Below, in pieces: positions 10,586 to 22,899 of a stretch of 64,000 bases of DNA. Position 1 is the stretch's first letter; every line of letters starts with the position of its first letter. Below the pieces are notes generated by a model that saw only the letters and a list, made by a program, of their open reading frames with translations, was not told the origin of the DNA and did not search any database. This stretch comes from Tuctoria greenei (Eukaryota; Streptophyta; Magnoliopsida; Poales; Poaceae). The DNA lies in the NCBI GenBank assembly GCA_036927565.1, contig JAYESD010000004.1:92012942-92076941 (forward strand), in the 5' to 3' direction. Position numbers and translations under genes: made by a program.

Positions 10586-11316
10586 TGAATGTAGCCTAGA
10601 GGGGCGGCCAATAGGCTTTTCGAATTTTTATTGATCCCTGAAACACTTAGCAAAGAGATCAAATACTGGGAGGACGGACTAGTCTGTTATGGTGCGGACT
10701 AGTCCGGTACATGCGCACTTAAATGTCGAAGTAAATCTTTAATTCTTCTTCTAGTATTCTATGCAGCGGAAAGCAATTGCCAACTTAAGTATATTATGAC
10801 GATGAAGTAAGAGATTGCAACTATCAAGTTAATACAATCTTTCAATGAAAAATAAACAAGAATTTGCAAACCCTAATTTGTGACCAGAAAGTAGGACAAG
10901 AACATGCGAGACGAGATTCTATCGCGAGGTTCGATTCCACCCAGGAATCTACATCCTCGTTGAGGAGTCCACCAAGGACTGGGTCTTTACCATCCTTTCC
11001 CTCGTTGAATCGCCATAAAGGCCGATTCTTAATCACTGACCACACAAAGGGTAAACACTTCGTTCAAGGGGCCCCCTCACAAGTTGAGGGCACCCCAAAG
11101 ATTACAACGAATGAACACCACCAAACACACTCAAAACATGTACAATTATCAATGAGAGTGTGCAAGAGATCAAACCCAAGAGCTCAAGATCGTGAAGAAC
11201 AAATTCTCTCATTTATCTAATCTTTAATCCTTAAAGATTTGGTCCTTTTAGGTTTGGAATGAGTGGAGGGAGGTGTTTTTCTGCTCTTAGAAGGTGTGGC
11301 GGCGCAGGGGTTCAAG
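10586..11316 (-). repeat. Truncated 3' LTR of the reversed copia element
   Basis: It aligns with 15116 onward through AAGGTGTGGCGGCGCAGGGGTTCAAGTAT, then switches without a break to reverse transcriptase sequence (minus-strand MMGDLRYL). The junction falls in a short TCAAGTAT/CTCAAG similarity, typical of illegitimate recombination. About half of the LTR, including the repeat-rich part, is missing. Confidence 0.85.
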
Positions 11317-12118
11317 TATCTCAAGTCTCCCATCATGGACATCTGGAATCTATCTGTCTTGATTTTACTAAACTCTTGACAAAAATATTTATTAGTTGAA
11401 ACAAATATGATATCATCAACATAGATTTGACAAATGAACAGATCATCATCAAAGTGCTTGGTAAACAAGGTGTAATCACCAATTTTGAAGCCATTTTCAA
11501 CTATATAATCTCTAAGGCACTCATACCAAGCTCTAGGAGCTTGTTTGAGCCCATAGAGAATACATGGTCGGGTTACTCTTGATCTTCAAACCCAAGGGGT
11601 TGCTCCATGTACACCTCCTCTTTGATCGGTCCATTGAGGAAGGTGCTTTTGACGTCTATTTGATACAACTTGAAATCATGGTGAGTAGCATATGCGAGTA
11701 ATATACGAATATATTCAAGCCTAGCTGCGGGAGCAAAAGTCTCGTCAAAATCCAAACCATCGACTTGTGAGTAACCTTTGCCCACAAGTCGTTCCTTGTT
11801 TCTTGTTACCACTTCGTGTTCGTCTTTCTTGTTATGGAAGACCCATTTAGCACCGACGATGTTGGACTTGGGTCTTTCAACAAGTTCCCATACTTGGTAC
11901 CTCTTGAAGTTGTTCAATTCTTCTTGCATTGCCATCACCCAGTCAGGATCTCTTAGTGCATCTTCAACCCTGTATGGTTCTAAATAGGATACAAAAGAAT
12001 AGTATTCACAAAAATTAGCTATACGAGATTGTGTTGTCACTCCCTTTTGGATGTCACAAATTATGTTGTTGACGGGGTGATGTCTTTGTATGCTTTGGCG
12101 TTCTCTTGTATGTGGCAC
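11217..12118 (-). pseudogene. Copia reverse transcriptase fragment
   Basis: The minus strand reads DPDWVMAMQEELNNFKRYQVWELV, then GAKWVFHNKKDE, RLVGKGYSQVDGLDFDETFAPAARLEYIRILLAYA, YQIDVKSTFLNGPIKEEVYMEQPLGFED, and after a short break DLFICQIYVDDIIF. These are the ordered motifs of a copia reverse transcriptase, including the catalytic Y-V-D-D. The frame breaks at about 11570 (Q-E then stop) and the fragment ends at the LTR junction near 11316, so the thumb and all of RNase H are absent. Confidence 0.9.
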
Positions 12119-12524
12119 TTGTGGTCTTGAATTCTCACGATCATCATTTTCTTCGTCTCCCCTAGATGGTTGCCCTCATTATTGTTGATTATCTTGATCT
12201 CCTTGAGTTTTATCTGGTGTGGAAACTCCCCCTTAATGATTTTCCTCCGTTTGTGGTTCATTTTCTTCACTCGGATTTTGAGGCGATGCTTGTTGTCGAA
12301 TATTGCCAAGTATCATTCTTCTCAATGCTTGACATGGATCTTCTTCTTTATGTAGCTCACACTTGTCAACTTGCTCCACTTAAGAGCCATTAGTTTCATT
12401 GAACACTACGTTATGTGTTACTTCAATAAGTCCAGAGACTTTGTTGAAGACACGATGAGCGTAGGACTTCGAATCATAGCCAAGCAAGAAACCTTCATCG
12501 GACTTTGAAGTGAACTTCGAGGTC

Positions 12525-13206
12525 CTAGGCTTCTTGTTTAGAATATAACATTTTGAAGTAAAACTTGAAAGTATTAAATATTTGGTTTCTTACCAGTGAG
12601 TAGTTCATATGAGGTTTTCTTGAGTAGAATATGAAGTCATAGTTAGTTTGTGCCGTGACAAGCGGTGTTAACCCCTTCAGCCCAAAACCGATTTGAAGTT
12701 TGTATTCATCGAGCATTGTCCTCCCCATCTCAATGAGTGTTCGGTTCTTTCTTCCGACTAACCCGTTTTGTTGAGGAGAGTAGGGTGTTGAAAATTCGTG
12801 TTTTGTTCTTTCTTCATCTAGATACTCCTCAACTTGAGTATTCTTGAATGTGATCGCCTTTGAGAAGTTTTCGTAGATTCCTTATACCAACATGTGCTAG
12901 CCGTCTATGCCACAGCCAACCCATGTTAGTTTTTGCAATAAAGCATGTATCAAGTTCGGCTTTATATTTGTTGATATCAACTCTATAAAGTTTTCCCTTT
13001 AACATACCCTTGAATGCAATAGAGTTATCACTCCTAGAGACGATCATACCCTCATTAGTGAATAAACAATTATCTTCGGTACCTCGCACCCTTCCTTGAC
13101 TATTATAACCAAAATAGATGCATTCGCTTGAGTGTTCATTTTGTTCGTACTCCACGAACATTTTTCTTTCCCCGATCACGTTATTTGTGCATCCACTGTC
13201 TAGCAC
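12525..13206 (-). pseudogene. Copia protease end, GAG-pre-integrase domain and integrase remnant
   Basis: The minus strand from 13206 reads MLDSGCTNNVIGE, the aspartic protease active-site box (D-S-G-C), and then the pre-integrase zinc segment (WLWHRRLAHVGIRNLRKLLKGDHI). The catalytic core of the integrase should follow, but only a short remnant with MGRTMLDEY and scrambled sequence is left. The integrase D-D-E residues are therefore missing. Confidence 0.8.
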
Positions 13207-15000
13207 CCATTTTGCTCGACCGGATGCATATGCCTACAAAAAGAAATTATGCTTTGGTCTTATGTACCCAAGCTTGATTGGGTCCTTTGAGGTTAGTGAC
13301 AAGTGACTTGGGCACCCACACACGAGACTTGCTGTTCTCATGGTGTGTACCAACATATTTAGCATGCACTTTTCCAAAACTATTTTCCATAAGCACATAC
13401 GAATCATTAAAGGTTCTAAACAAGATTTGTTGTTCATATGAGTTCACATTGTTAAATTTATTAACACTTTTATGTTTCCCGACTTGGGAAGAGTTTCCCT
13501 TGACAAAAACAATGTAATTCTTGTCATTCTTGTGGCTTCTAGTGTTTTGAATTTCACCATGAGAATACCCAATACCATGTTTAAGATTAGGAGTTCTTGT
13601 GACCAAGTATGCACTACGTGCAAACTTGACCTTCTCCTTGTCAAACATGCCACTTTGGGAGGGATGCTTGCCTTTTGTTAGGTTTGACTTTTCTTTCAAG
13701 TTAGTGTCACTTTTAGCACATGTACAAGTTATGCCAGTTCTAGATTCAATATGTTAAGAAGGTGAGCTTAAAGAGGGTCAAGAACTGCTTTGCTTGAGTG
13801 ACTCAAGTTGCATCTCAAGGATCTTTTTAAATTTGGTTAAGTTAGCAAGTTCATACTTGATAGCGATGTTTGAGTCTTTTAACTTCAAACAAGTCTCCTT
13901 GCTTGAAGCTAATTCAAGTTCAAGTGATTTACTTCGCTCCTTTAAAAGCTCAAGAAGTTTTTCAATCTCAAGATATTCTCCTTTCGAGAATGATCATATC
14001 TTCTTGGCGATTGACTAGCTCCTCCATATCAACAATCTCATCCTTTAAAATTTTCATTTTAGCTATAGTATTTTTATCTAAACCTCTAAGCATGTCTTTA
14101 TCATCACTAGAATTATCAATATCAGTAGTAAAGGAATGCGAGCAGGAAGATTTAGTTTTAACCTTTCTTTTTCCTTCCTTGGACATTAGGCATGTATGGT
14201 TGGTGTCCTTCCATGCTGCCATGGTTGGGAAGAGAGTGGACTTTATGGTAGGCTTCCTGATAGCTATTAGTGTCCATCTCTTCTTTTTCTTCATATGAGG
14301 ACTCATCATTGAAGTCCCACTCCTTCCCTAGATGTGCTTGGCCATATTGATTCTTTTTCTTGAATATTTTTTTTGTCGAGGCTTGTTTTCTTCTCATTGT
14401 CTTCATGTGGGCAATCCACCATGAAATAATCATATTCTCCACAATTATAGAATGCGTGTCTCCTCTTGGATCTTTGCCTATCCTTCTGTCTTCCTTCACT
14501 TGAACTGCCACACTTTCTTCTTCTCATCACTTTCTTGAAGTTTTTTGTGAACAGGATCATGTCTTCATCACTGACATCAGTGCTTTCATCATCACCATCA
14601 TCTTCCTCAGGAGCTTCTCAAGTTTCTTTTGATGCGGGCTTGCATGTTTCCTTTAGAGCAATTCCTCTCTTCCCTGCTGAGGTAAGGTCGGCAAGTTCCT
14701 TGACATGCTTGGCTTCCTTCTCCATCATTTCGAAGTTGATGATTTTGCCAGGAATTTCATCCGGGGTCATTTTGTGAAACCCAGGACTTTCTCCAATCAT
14801 GGAGCAGAGTGTCAAGTTTCGAGACATAAATGCTCTAAGAATCAATTTGACCACTTCATGATCTTATCACTTCTTGCTACCATAGGCTTGGACTTTGTTG
14901 ATGAGAGATTTCAGTCGATTGTACATCTCCTGAGTTGAAGCATCTCCTCATCATCATCCTCACAGTCTTGAATGGCATTGAGGAGTTTCTCTATTTTTTA
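13207..15000 (-). pseudogene. Copia gag region with degenerate zinc knuckle
   Basis: Several overlapping minus-strand frames carry gag-like sequence. A block at 14618-14854 (GESPGFHKMTPDEIPGKIINFEM) resembles SIRE-type gag. A block at 14306-14560 carries FYNCGEYDYFMVDCP, a CCHC knuckle whose first Cys and His are lost. Lys/Glu-rich and Ser-rich stretches follow (13247-14309). The frame is broken at least four times, so no gag would be made. Confidence 0.7.
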
Positions 15001-15100
15001 TGTTTCCTTCATCATCACCCTTTTCATGTTTGAGGCCTTTGTGTTCACCCTTGATTTCCGACATCGTCTCTTCGAGCGGTGATTCTCTTTTGAAGATCTT

Positions 15101-15114
15101 GGCTCTTATACCAA
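15101..15114 (-). other. Primer-binding site of the reversed copia element
   Basis: Read on the minus strand this is TTGGTATAAGAGCC directly after the LTR end. It resembles TTGGTATCAGAGCC, complementary to the 3' end of initiator methionine tRNA, with one change. Confidence 0.75.
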
Positions 15115-15115
15115 T

Positions 15116-16551
15116 TAAATGTAGCCTAGAGAGGGTGAATACGCTTTTTGAATTTCTATCGATCCCTGAAACACTTAGCGAAGAGATCAAATACAGGGAG
15201 GCCGGACTAGTCCTTTATGGTGTGCACTAGTCCGGTATATGCGCACTTAAGTGTCAAAGTAAATCATTAATTCTTCTTCTAGTATTCTATGCAGCAGAAA
15301 GCAATTGACAACTTAAATATATTATGACGATGAAGTAAGAGATTGCAACTATCAAGTTTAATACAATGTTTCAATGAAAATAAAACAAAAATTTTCAAAG
15401 CCTAAACGATGATAAAAAAGTAGAACAAGAACATGCGAGACAAAATTTTATCCTGAGGTTCGATTCCACCCACGAATCTACATCCTCATTGAGGAGTCCA
15501 CCAAGGACTGGGTCTTCACCAACCCTTCGCTCGTTGAATCACCACAAAGGCCGATCCTTGATCACTAACCACACAAAGGGTAAATACTTTGGTCAAGGGG
15601 CCTCCTCAAAAGTTGAGGGCTCCACAAAGATTACAACGAATGAAAACCACCAAACACACTCAAAAGATGTACAATTATCAATGAGGGTGTGCAAGAGATC
15701 GAACCCAAGAGCTCAAGATCGTGAAGAACAAATTTTCTCCTTTATTCAATCCCTAATCCTAAAAGATTTGATCATTTTTGGTTTAGAATGAGTGGAGAAA
15801 GGTGTTTTTTCTACTCTTAGAAGGTGTGGCAGCGCAGGGGTTCAAGTATTTAGGTTACAAGGTCGTGCACCTTTTTTTATACTAGGGTTTCCAATAATTA
15901 CCGTTAGGTTTCGCGAAGTGCGGACTAGTCTGTTGTGGGAGACCAGACTAGTCCGATGTGCGTGTGTGAAAAAACCCTAAGTGTTGAGTGTACCATACTA
16001 GTCTGTTATTGTGCGGATAGTCCATTTTTGTCTCACAGAGTTTTCGGACTAGTCCGGTCAATATCGTACTTGTACGCTGTGGTGAAAATGTGAAGAACTA
16101 AGGACAAGTCCGCACTTGGAGGACTTGTCCATTTTCGTTCTAGAGAGTTTTCGGACTAGTCCGGTAAATATCGGACTAGTCCGCTCTTGTGCAAAACGTG
16201 AAGAGCTACGGACAAGTCCGCACTGGGAGGACTTGTCCGTTTTCATTCTCGAGAGATTTTGGACTAGTCCGAACAATATCGGACTAGTCCGTTATTTCTA
16301 AAACTTGTGCAGTGAATGCGCTCTCATCGCTTGAGCTCTTGGGATGTATTTCTCCAACACAGCCCTAACAACTTAAATCTACTCTTTTCAAATCTTGAGC
16401 CCTTTTTCTTTTGGATCCTCATTCTCCTTCCTTTGTGTGATTCCTTTTCTCATCTATTGAAACCTACTCTCATCTCGACAATTTTGTTAGGATCTCATTT
16501 GTTTGTCATTAATCAACAAAAACCAACTGGTGATGCCTAGATGCACTTTCA
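15116..16551 (-). repeat. 5' LTR of the reversed copia element
   Basis: Full-length LTR of 1436 bp. On the minus strand it begins TGAAAGTGCATCTAGG and ends next to the primer-binding site. Its U3 part carries a palindrome-rich tandem array (15900-16300). Confidence 0.85.
15910..16300. repeat. LTR array of GGACTAGTCC / GGACAAGTCC palindromes, period about 107 bp
   Basis: The 10-bp palindrome GGACTAGTCC and close variants recur about a dozen times. Units starting at 16041, 16148 and 16257 form an imperfect tandem array of about 107-109 bp, each with paired motifs: CGGACTAGTCCG twice, then GGACAAGTCC and GGACTTGTCC. Further copies lie at 15205 and 10676. Confidence 0.85.
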
Positions 16552-16556
16552 CCTAG
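16552..16556. repeat. Right target-site duplication CCTAG
   Basis: Matches 10581-10585; see the left copy. Confidence 0.92.
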
Positions 16557-17420
16557 ATAGGGTCTTACAAAGATGTCAACATAAGGACCTGGTGCTAAAT
16601 TGGAAAAAGTGTCATTTTATGGCCCGTGAAGGAATCGTCTTAAGACACTTGGTGCCCGAAAGGGGGATTGAGGTAGACAAAGCCGAAATTGAAGCTATTG
16701 AAAAGCTTCCACCTCTCACCAAAATTGAGGGTATCTGTAGCTTTTTATCCCATGTGGGGTTCTATCGACGATTTATCAAGGATTTCTCCAAAATATCTAG
16801 ACCCCTCACTAGCCTATTAGCTAAGGATGTGCCCTTTGATTTCGATGATGAGTGACACCAATCTTTTGACATCCTCAGGAAGGCACTCATCACAGCTCCA
16901 ATCATTCAACCCCTTGATTGGATGCTGCCATTTGAAATCATGTGTGATGCTAGTGATTATGCTGTTGGACCGGTCCTTGGCCAAGCCAAGGATAAGAAGC
17001 ATCATATAATAGCCTACACTAGAAAGACTATAACAGCAGCTCAGCTTAACTGCTCTAGAACTGAAAAGGATTTCCTAGACACCGTCTTTGCTATCGATAA
17101 GTTTAGATCATACATGGTTGGAGCAAAAGTCATAGTCTACACAGACCATGCTGCTTTGAAATATTTTCTCACCAAGAAAGATGCTAAACCTAGGCTAATC
17201 CAGTAGATTCTCCTACTCAAAGAGTTTGACATGGAGATTAGGGATAAAAAGGGAGTAGAGAATTATGTCGCTGATCACCTCTCACGTATGGAAATCCCAA
17301 ATACAACGGATATACCCATCAATGATTTCCTACATGATGGTATGTTGCTCAAGGTGATGGAATCTAACCCTTGGTATGCGGACATCGCAAACATCATGGT
17401 TACGGGATACATACAATAAG
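16557..17420 (+). pseudogene. Gypsy reverse transcriptase end and RNase H (Athila-like, continued)
   Basis: Resumes the protein broken at 10585: LNWKKCHFMAREGIVL, GFYRRFIKDFSKISRPLTSLL, then RNase H (MCDASDYAVGPVLGQ with the first Asp, AYTRKTITAAQLNCSRTEKDFL with the Glu, YTDHAALKYFLTKKDAKPR). Stops lie at 16853 and 17204-17206 (TAG where TGG is usual). Next comes the FDMEIRDKKGVENYVADHLSRME linker that leads to the integrase. Confidence 0.9.
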
Positions 17421-17699
17421 GGCAGTATAAGAAAAATCTTAGTTTTGAGAGTCGACGTCACTTGTGGGATAGTCCGTACCTCTATAGGGTATGTTCTGAT
17501 GGGTTACTTAGAAGGTGCGTCCCAACAGTCGAAGGCACCAAAATCATCGAACGATGCCATGCGGCCCCCTATGGCGGGCACTATGGTGTTTATCGTACTC
17601 AAGCAAAGATCTGGCAAAGTTGATTGCTTTGGCCCTCAATGTATGAGGAAACAAAGAATTTGTTCGAAGATGCTAGGAATGCCAAAAGCATTGAGGAAT

Positions 17700-17994
17700 C
17701 ACTGCTCATAATGCAATTTCCCTCACATACAATCTCCAAGTAGAATTATTTGATGTTTGGGGGATCGACTTCATGGGACCATTTCCAAAGTCCTATGATT
17801 GCGAGTATATTTTGGTGGCCGTAGATTATGTGTCCAAATGGGTAGAAGCATTACCATGCAAACATACTGATGCCAAAACTGCTAGAAAAATGTTCCGTGA
17901 AATCATTTTCACACGGTTTGGAACTCCCTGAATGGTCATAAGTTATGTGGAGTCTCATTTTATTGATAAGACCATCCGAAGCTTTTTGAGGGAT
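17700..17994 (+). pseudogene. Gypsy integrase core, first part
   Basis: In one frame: LFDVWGIDFMGPFPKSYDCEY, then VDYVSKWVEALPC and a segment ending SYVESHFIDKTIRSFLRD. The first catalytic Asp is present (GIDFMGPF). The second, normally in S-D-G-G-S-H-F, is changed to S-Y-V-E-S-H-F. The frame is cut at 17994 by the solo LTR and continues at 22234. Confidence 0.8.
17990..17994. repeat. Left target duplication GGGAT of the solo LTR
   Basis: GGGAT precedes TG at 17995; GGGAG follows CA at 22228. One base differs. Removing the insert reconnects the integrase (SFLRD to LGVRHDIGTPYHPQTSG). Confidence 0.75.
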
Positions 17995-20900
17995 TGTAAA
18001 AGCCCTAATTTCGATAATTCAAAGTTCAGTTAGGACAAAAATTTTGAATGATGAAAAGAATTAAAAAGGAAATGGGAAAAACAAATTAATTCCAACTCCA
18101 AATGAGGGAATTCAAAAAAAAACTTACCTAGTGTTCAAATGAAGTTAACATGAAGATTTGAGTTGACCAATGGATTCCAAATAGCATCCTTGCAAAGTTT
18201 CATAATTTTTGAAGCAAGTTTGCTATTTAATTCAATAGCTTCATTGAATTCAACTCAAATTCAAATTCAAATTTGAATTCAATTGAAACTATTTCAAATC
18301 AACAATCTGATTTCAGAATCAATTTATAAACCATCAAATTAGTCTACCATAAAATTTCTAGAATTTTTGGACACAAGTAGGTGGGATATTTCAGTGTCCA
18401 GAGAAGATAGAGTTGAAAGGAGAGGTGGGACCCACTGGTCAGTCAGCCAAATACGTGTACCGCCTCTCTCGGTTCTCACCGTGGTGCCAGCTCCTGACAT
18501 GCAAGTCACACCGAGCTGATTTCCTCTCTGATTCGACTCCAGCTGCATACAGCTCACCCCAGGCTCCTCTTTATCATCTCCTTAGCCCCATAGTCGAATA
18601 CCTCACCTTGGTTCCATCCTTGGCGCAAGAACTTCACATTCCGGCGACTTCCCCCCTCCCCCTCGAAATCCGGCAAGGATCGTCAGTATGGCTCCAGTTT
18701 CATTGCACTGGGTTACTCCTCAACCTATGGTGCAGCTCCTTGATCCATTTCTTTCACAGTTTGAGCCTCCCCATCGAAGAACTTGGCGATTTTTGGGCCG
18801 CCGGCAAACTCCTCTGTTCTTGCTACCCTCTGTCCCTCGACGCCCCAGCGATGCAAGCATCATGTAACCTCAATCCTTGAAGGAAAAAGGTGCGCTATTG
18901 TACCTAGAATCTTCACGTAAAGTTTCAGCCCATGCCATCCCTCCTAGCTCGGTTATTAGTGTTTTTCCCAATGAACTTCGTGTACGAACTGCTTAGGTAT
19001 CGGCTGAAATTCGTTTTCCATGTTTGATCTTAGCTCATGACCCTGAGAAGTGTTTTTCTAGACTACCTGGCACACACCCTCGAGGAAACCCCATTGATTC
19101 TCATTGATTGAACACGGCAGAATAGGATTTTTCCTACCCGCCACGGTCGGACCCCCATGTCACCGTCGACCTTCATGTTGTGACCCATTTAAATCCGTTT
19201 ACTATCCATCATGATCATCTCCATACTACCAGGAAGCCCCCTGCTTATTTCCCGAGTGGTTTTAGCCCTTGCCGAGGGAAATTCGTATTCGTCGGAACCC
19301 TAGCTCTGCCCGTCGCCGTCGAGACCATTTATCCGGCCATCCGTCGCCATAGGGAGCCTCACCATCGACTTCCACATCGAATTTTAGGTTGGGGCAGCGA
19401 GGGTGGAGTGCCGCCGTGCGCTGGAACGGGCTGCGGCGATTGACCGCCGTCGGACGCCACCCGAGCACCACCGGCGCGAGGTTGAAGACGACTAGGGGTG
19501 GGCCCGGTCGTCAGTGAAGGCAGCGCGCGGGGATCTGCTGCGGCTCGGCGATCCCGTTTCTCTTCATCCCTGAACCGTGTGGCCCCGTGTGGCTTCAACC
19601 CGATTGGTCCATTTTAAAACCGTGGGACCCCCCGGATTATTCAAACATTCCCCATTTGCATTTTTTCCAGATTCTACCCCAACTTGGAAAATCCATAACT
19701 CCTAGGATACTTGTCCGAAAATTCCAAAATAAATTTTGCTAGGACCAGCATGATGAAAAATTTCCAGTGGTGCACTTGGATTTGTATGAAAGTCCATAGG
19801 AATTTCTCCATAATTCAAATAAGAAAAATGCTTATAGAATTAATTCCTAAAGTTCTGCTCTTTGGAAAATTATTAAATTTTTCCACAACCATCATTTGAA
19901 TATCCTTGAACTCCAGTAGGGTCATTAGACTTCATTTACATTGTCTGATCACCTGTGTATTCTTTATGCACATAAAAATAGTCAAATTCATTTAGAATGT
20001 GTACAGAATCTTGTGCAAATTTCTAAATTGAATATATCTCAGTATAACGCTTCAAAATTTGTCAAACCAACTTTGTTGGTTTGCTCTTAATCCACACCAA
20101 CCAGAACTACAACCCAATCCTCATGAAAATCCCTAGATTTTCCTGTAGAGCCCTTGAAACAAACTCATGTTTGATTTTTATCTGATGATTCACTTCATAG
20201 AAAAATCCGAAATTTTGGCAAACTGTTCTGTAGCAAGTTTCAAAATTCTTGTAAAAATTTCAGATTCATTGGACTTTATTAACCTAGTTCAATCTGAAGA
20301 TTTTCCTAACTGGTCATAGAATACCGCAAGAACAACAGAAACATTTCAGTAAGTTATCCAAACTTGTAAATTCAATATCTCACAGTAGGATGCCTAGAAA
20401 ATTATGAAACCAATTTTTTTGAGTCACTATTTGTCTCGTCTAAATATAAAAACAACTTTTGGCCATGTCAAAGCTACAGATTATTCCTCAAAATTCTGGG
20501 AAATGTTTAGATTCATTGAATTTTATACAACTGTAACTTCATTGGATCAATTTTGGCCAGAAGCTCACCCATAGTACCTAGTGCCCCCTGTAAAAATTCT
20601 AGAACCATTGGTCTAAAATTAATATACTTATCTATCTTTCCATTAAGCTATATCATAATACTAGTATATATTAACTTGCATAATTCTTTACATATCGATA
20701 AGTTGCCGAGCTCAAGAGGACCCTGGAGCTACTTGAAGTCATGCCTCTGGATATTAACTTTGATACCATCTCACAACCAGTCAATCCCCTGTTTGCATTT
20801 AAGCGCTATTACAAAATTTTGATTTGTATCACCTATGTCTAGGGTGAGATATGTGCATTAGGGCTAAGGTGATTAAAAATCCACATGCATGACCAGATCA

Positions 20901-22228
20901 CCCTATGGAGTATTTGGATAGTTGTTAAGTCATCGTATAGACTATGCTATGCTAAATGTTGTATAGGATTCGGTAGAAGTCGAGTAGTTGGAATCTACTC
21001 GCGTGGCTAGGACTTTTTCACACAGGATTGGTTCAAAGAGAATGGAGTAGTAATCTGAAAACGAGACCGGGCAGGGGCCTAGGATGCAGCAAGACATGGT
21101 CTTAGTTGCGTAGCCCTGCCTGTGTCAGTTGAGGACCGATCCTTATGCCGCCCTACTGAGCAAGTTTGAACTATACTGGAGTCATACTGGATACATGGGG
21201 TCCAAGAAACCGATGTATTTTGGGAAGCTTTTGTTGAGGCTTTTTTGATCGCCTCAGGCTTTCGGACGCAGCACAGTAGACGGAAACTCGCTCACGACAT
21301 CTTCACAGCGGATAGGTGCACCGTGAGTGGGAATACTGTCCTAGACGATTGAATCGATTCAGCTTGGGCAAAACATGAGAAAGGTGGCTGCGTACAACGT
21401 CCGTGGAGTGCACTGATGTGACTTCTAGTATGGGCGTACGTTTCGTGTATTCTGGGCATCATTGATTTGAATCACCTTCTCTCGCAGATACGAGTACCAC
21501 TTGTTCACTGAGTTGTGACGTAGTAATACTTGCACTTGAGATGAGAATTAATTGCTGCTGTTATGAACATTATATATTTCATGGTATTGCTATGTTGAAT
21601 GTATTAGTATAGTGCTCACTAAATTTATTTTCCACCTTGGGCGTGCAGCATCGTGACGATGTGTTTCTTGTTTGATTGTGGAGTTACGATTTTGCCCCGC
21701 ACAAGGTTTAAGCTTCTGCTATAAATCTGAAAATAAGGACCCACATTTAGGCGAGTCCCTTATGCAAATTTGCCATCCTATGTTTATGTCTTTTCCCTCA
21801 TGTAGAGTTTCATGTTTAGGTGAGACGGTTAAGTCTTGCTGAGCCTTCGTGCTCACGGTTGCTATTAAGTTGTTTTGCAAGTACTAACCTCTGTGCATAT
21901 AATTATTGTTGTCCGATGAGACTCGGGACTTTCCGAGTGATATACTCATGTGGGAGCCATGCCGCTGTTGTTTGGTCTTCGTGGCTAGTGAGGAGCGTCT
22001 GTGGGCTGGATGGTTTCTCTTTTGCTTATTAGACTTGAGTATGAGAATTGTAATCTTATCTTCTATTGTAGTTTATTTTTATACAAACTATTTGTAAACT
22101 GAACATATTTGTAAATTCTAGCAAATGATTTATGTAGTACGGGTTCCTTTACATGTGTGTTGTTGGGTGTCGCATCGCATTAAACCACCCAATGCGATTC
22201 CTGGAAAGTGTGGACTCCGGTCCCCACA
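17995..22228 (+). mobile_element. Probable solo LTR of a large gypsy element, 4.23 kb
   Basis: The insert begins TGTAAAAGCCCTAATTTCG and ends GACTCCGGTCCCCACA. It is flanked by 5-bp near-identical duplications and has no gag or pol similarity, no primer site, no polypurine tract and no repeated ends. It is therefore best read as a single LTR left after LTR-LTR recombination, not as a complete element. The TGTAA start and several internal motifs (for example GTGGCTGCGTACAACGTCC, a paired counterpart of the GTGGTACAACCTCTGCAGAG segment near 36210) suggest a Tekay/RIRE3-type family. At 4.2 kb it is unusually long. An internally emptied element with no LTR copies is the alternative. ORFs inside it (for example 18413-18880) resemble nothing I know. 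Confidence 0.65.
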
Positions 22229-22233
22229 GGGAG
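22229..22233. repeat. Right target duplication GGGAG of the solo LTR
   Basis: Pairs with GGGAT at 17990-17994 with one mismatch. Confidence 0.75.
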
Positions 22234-22899
22234 CTTGGGGTTAGGCATGACATTGGTACTCCGTACCATCCCCAAACAAGTGGTGAAGCAGAAACTTCAA
22301 ACAAACAAATCAAGAATATTCTGCAAAAGCCCGTCTTTGAGATGGGGAATGGGTGGAAGCAAACTACCCGATGCACTTTGGGCATACCGTATTGCCTATA
22401 AGACACCAATTGGAATGTCATCTTTTCAAATTGCCTACGGGAAAACTTGTCATTTACCTATAGAATTGGAACATAGAGTGTATTGGGCTATCAAGAAAGT
22501 GGAACATTGATCTCCACGAAGCTAGAAAGTTTTGCAAGATGCAAATTTCGGAACTGGATGATGGATGGATAAGGCGTACCATAGTGCCAATATATATAAA
22601 GAAAAAAACAAAAGGTGGGACGATAGAAGAATTTTTCCTAAGGAGTTCAAGCGTGGAGATAAAGTCCTACTTTTCAACTCTAGAGTCAAACTTTGTGGAC
22701 GTCGAAAACTAAAAAGCCAATGGGAAGGTCCTATACTAGGGTAGATACTTTATCTGATGGAGCAATTACACTCCAAAATGATAAAAGTAATCTATCCAAA
22801 GTAAATGGGCACCATCTCAAGATCTTTTTAGGACCCGAAGAAAATTTGGACAAAGAGGAAGACATAGTCAATTTGATTAACTTTAACGCCTATCCTTGA
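22234..22899 (+). pseudogene. Gypsy integrase core, second part, and C-terminal region
   Basis: LGVRHDIGTPYHPQTSGEAETSNKQIKNIL carries the catalytic Glu (GEAE). DALWAYRIAYKTPIGMSSFQIAYGKTCHLPIELEHR follows in a shifted frame, then a weaker C-terminal part ending FNAYP near 22899. At least two frameshifts (about 22365 and 22500) break it. It completes the pol of the Athila-like element begun at 10323. Confidence 0.85.

Larger units (their letters stand above)
10586..16551 (-). mobile_element. SIRE/Maximus-like Ty1/copia retrotransposon, reversed, internally deleted
   Basis: On the minus strand the element starts TGAAAGTGCATCTAGGCATC and ends at 10586 with CA, flanked by perfect CCTAG duplications. 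Its full LTR is 15116-16551. The other LTR is cut short at about 11316, where it joins directly to the end of the reverse transcriptase, so RNase H and part of the 3' LTR were lost in one deletion. A second deletion removed most of the integrase. Order in the element's own direction is LTR, primer site, gag, protease/pre-integrase, integrase remnant, reverse transcriptase, truncated LTR. It is a non-autonomous relic inside an Athila-like element. Confidence 0.88.

Noticed and set aside
18413..18880. 155-codon plus-strand ORF in the solo LTR
   Set aside because: Ser/Leu/Cys-rich, no recognised domain, no start context or neighbours; expected by chance in GC-richer sequence.
19180..19600. Pro/Arg-rich ORFs on both strands near 19.2-19.6 kb
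   Set aside because: Local GC-rich composition inside the solo LTR; overlapping frames on both strands are equally open and resemble nothing.
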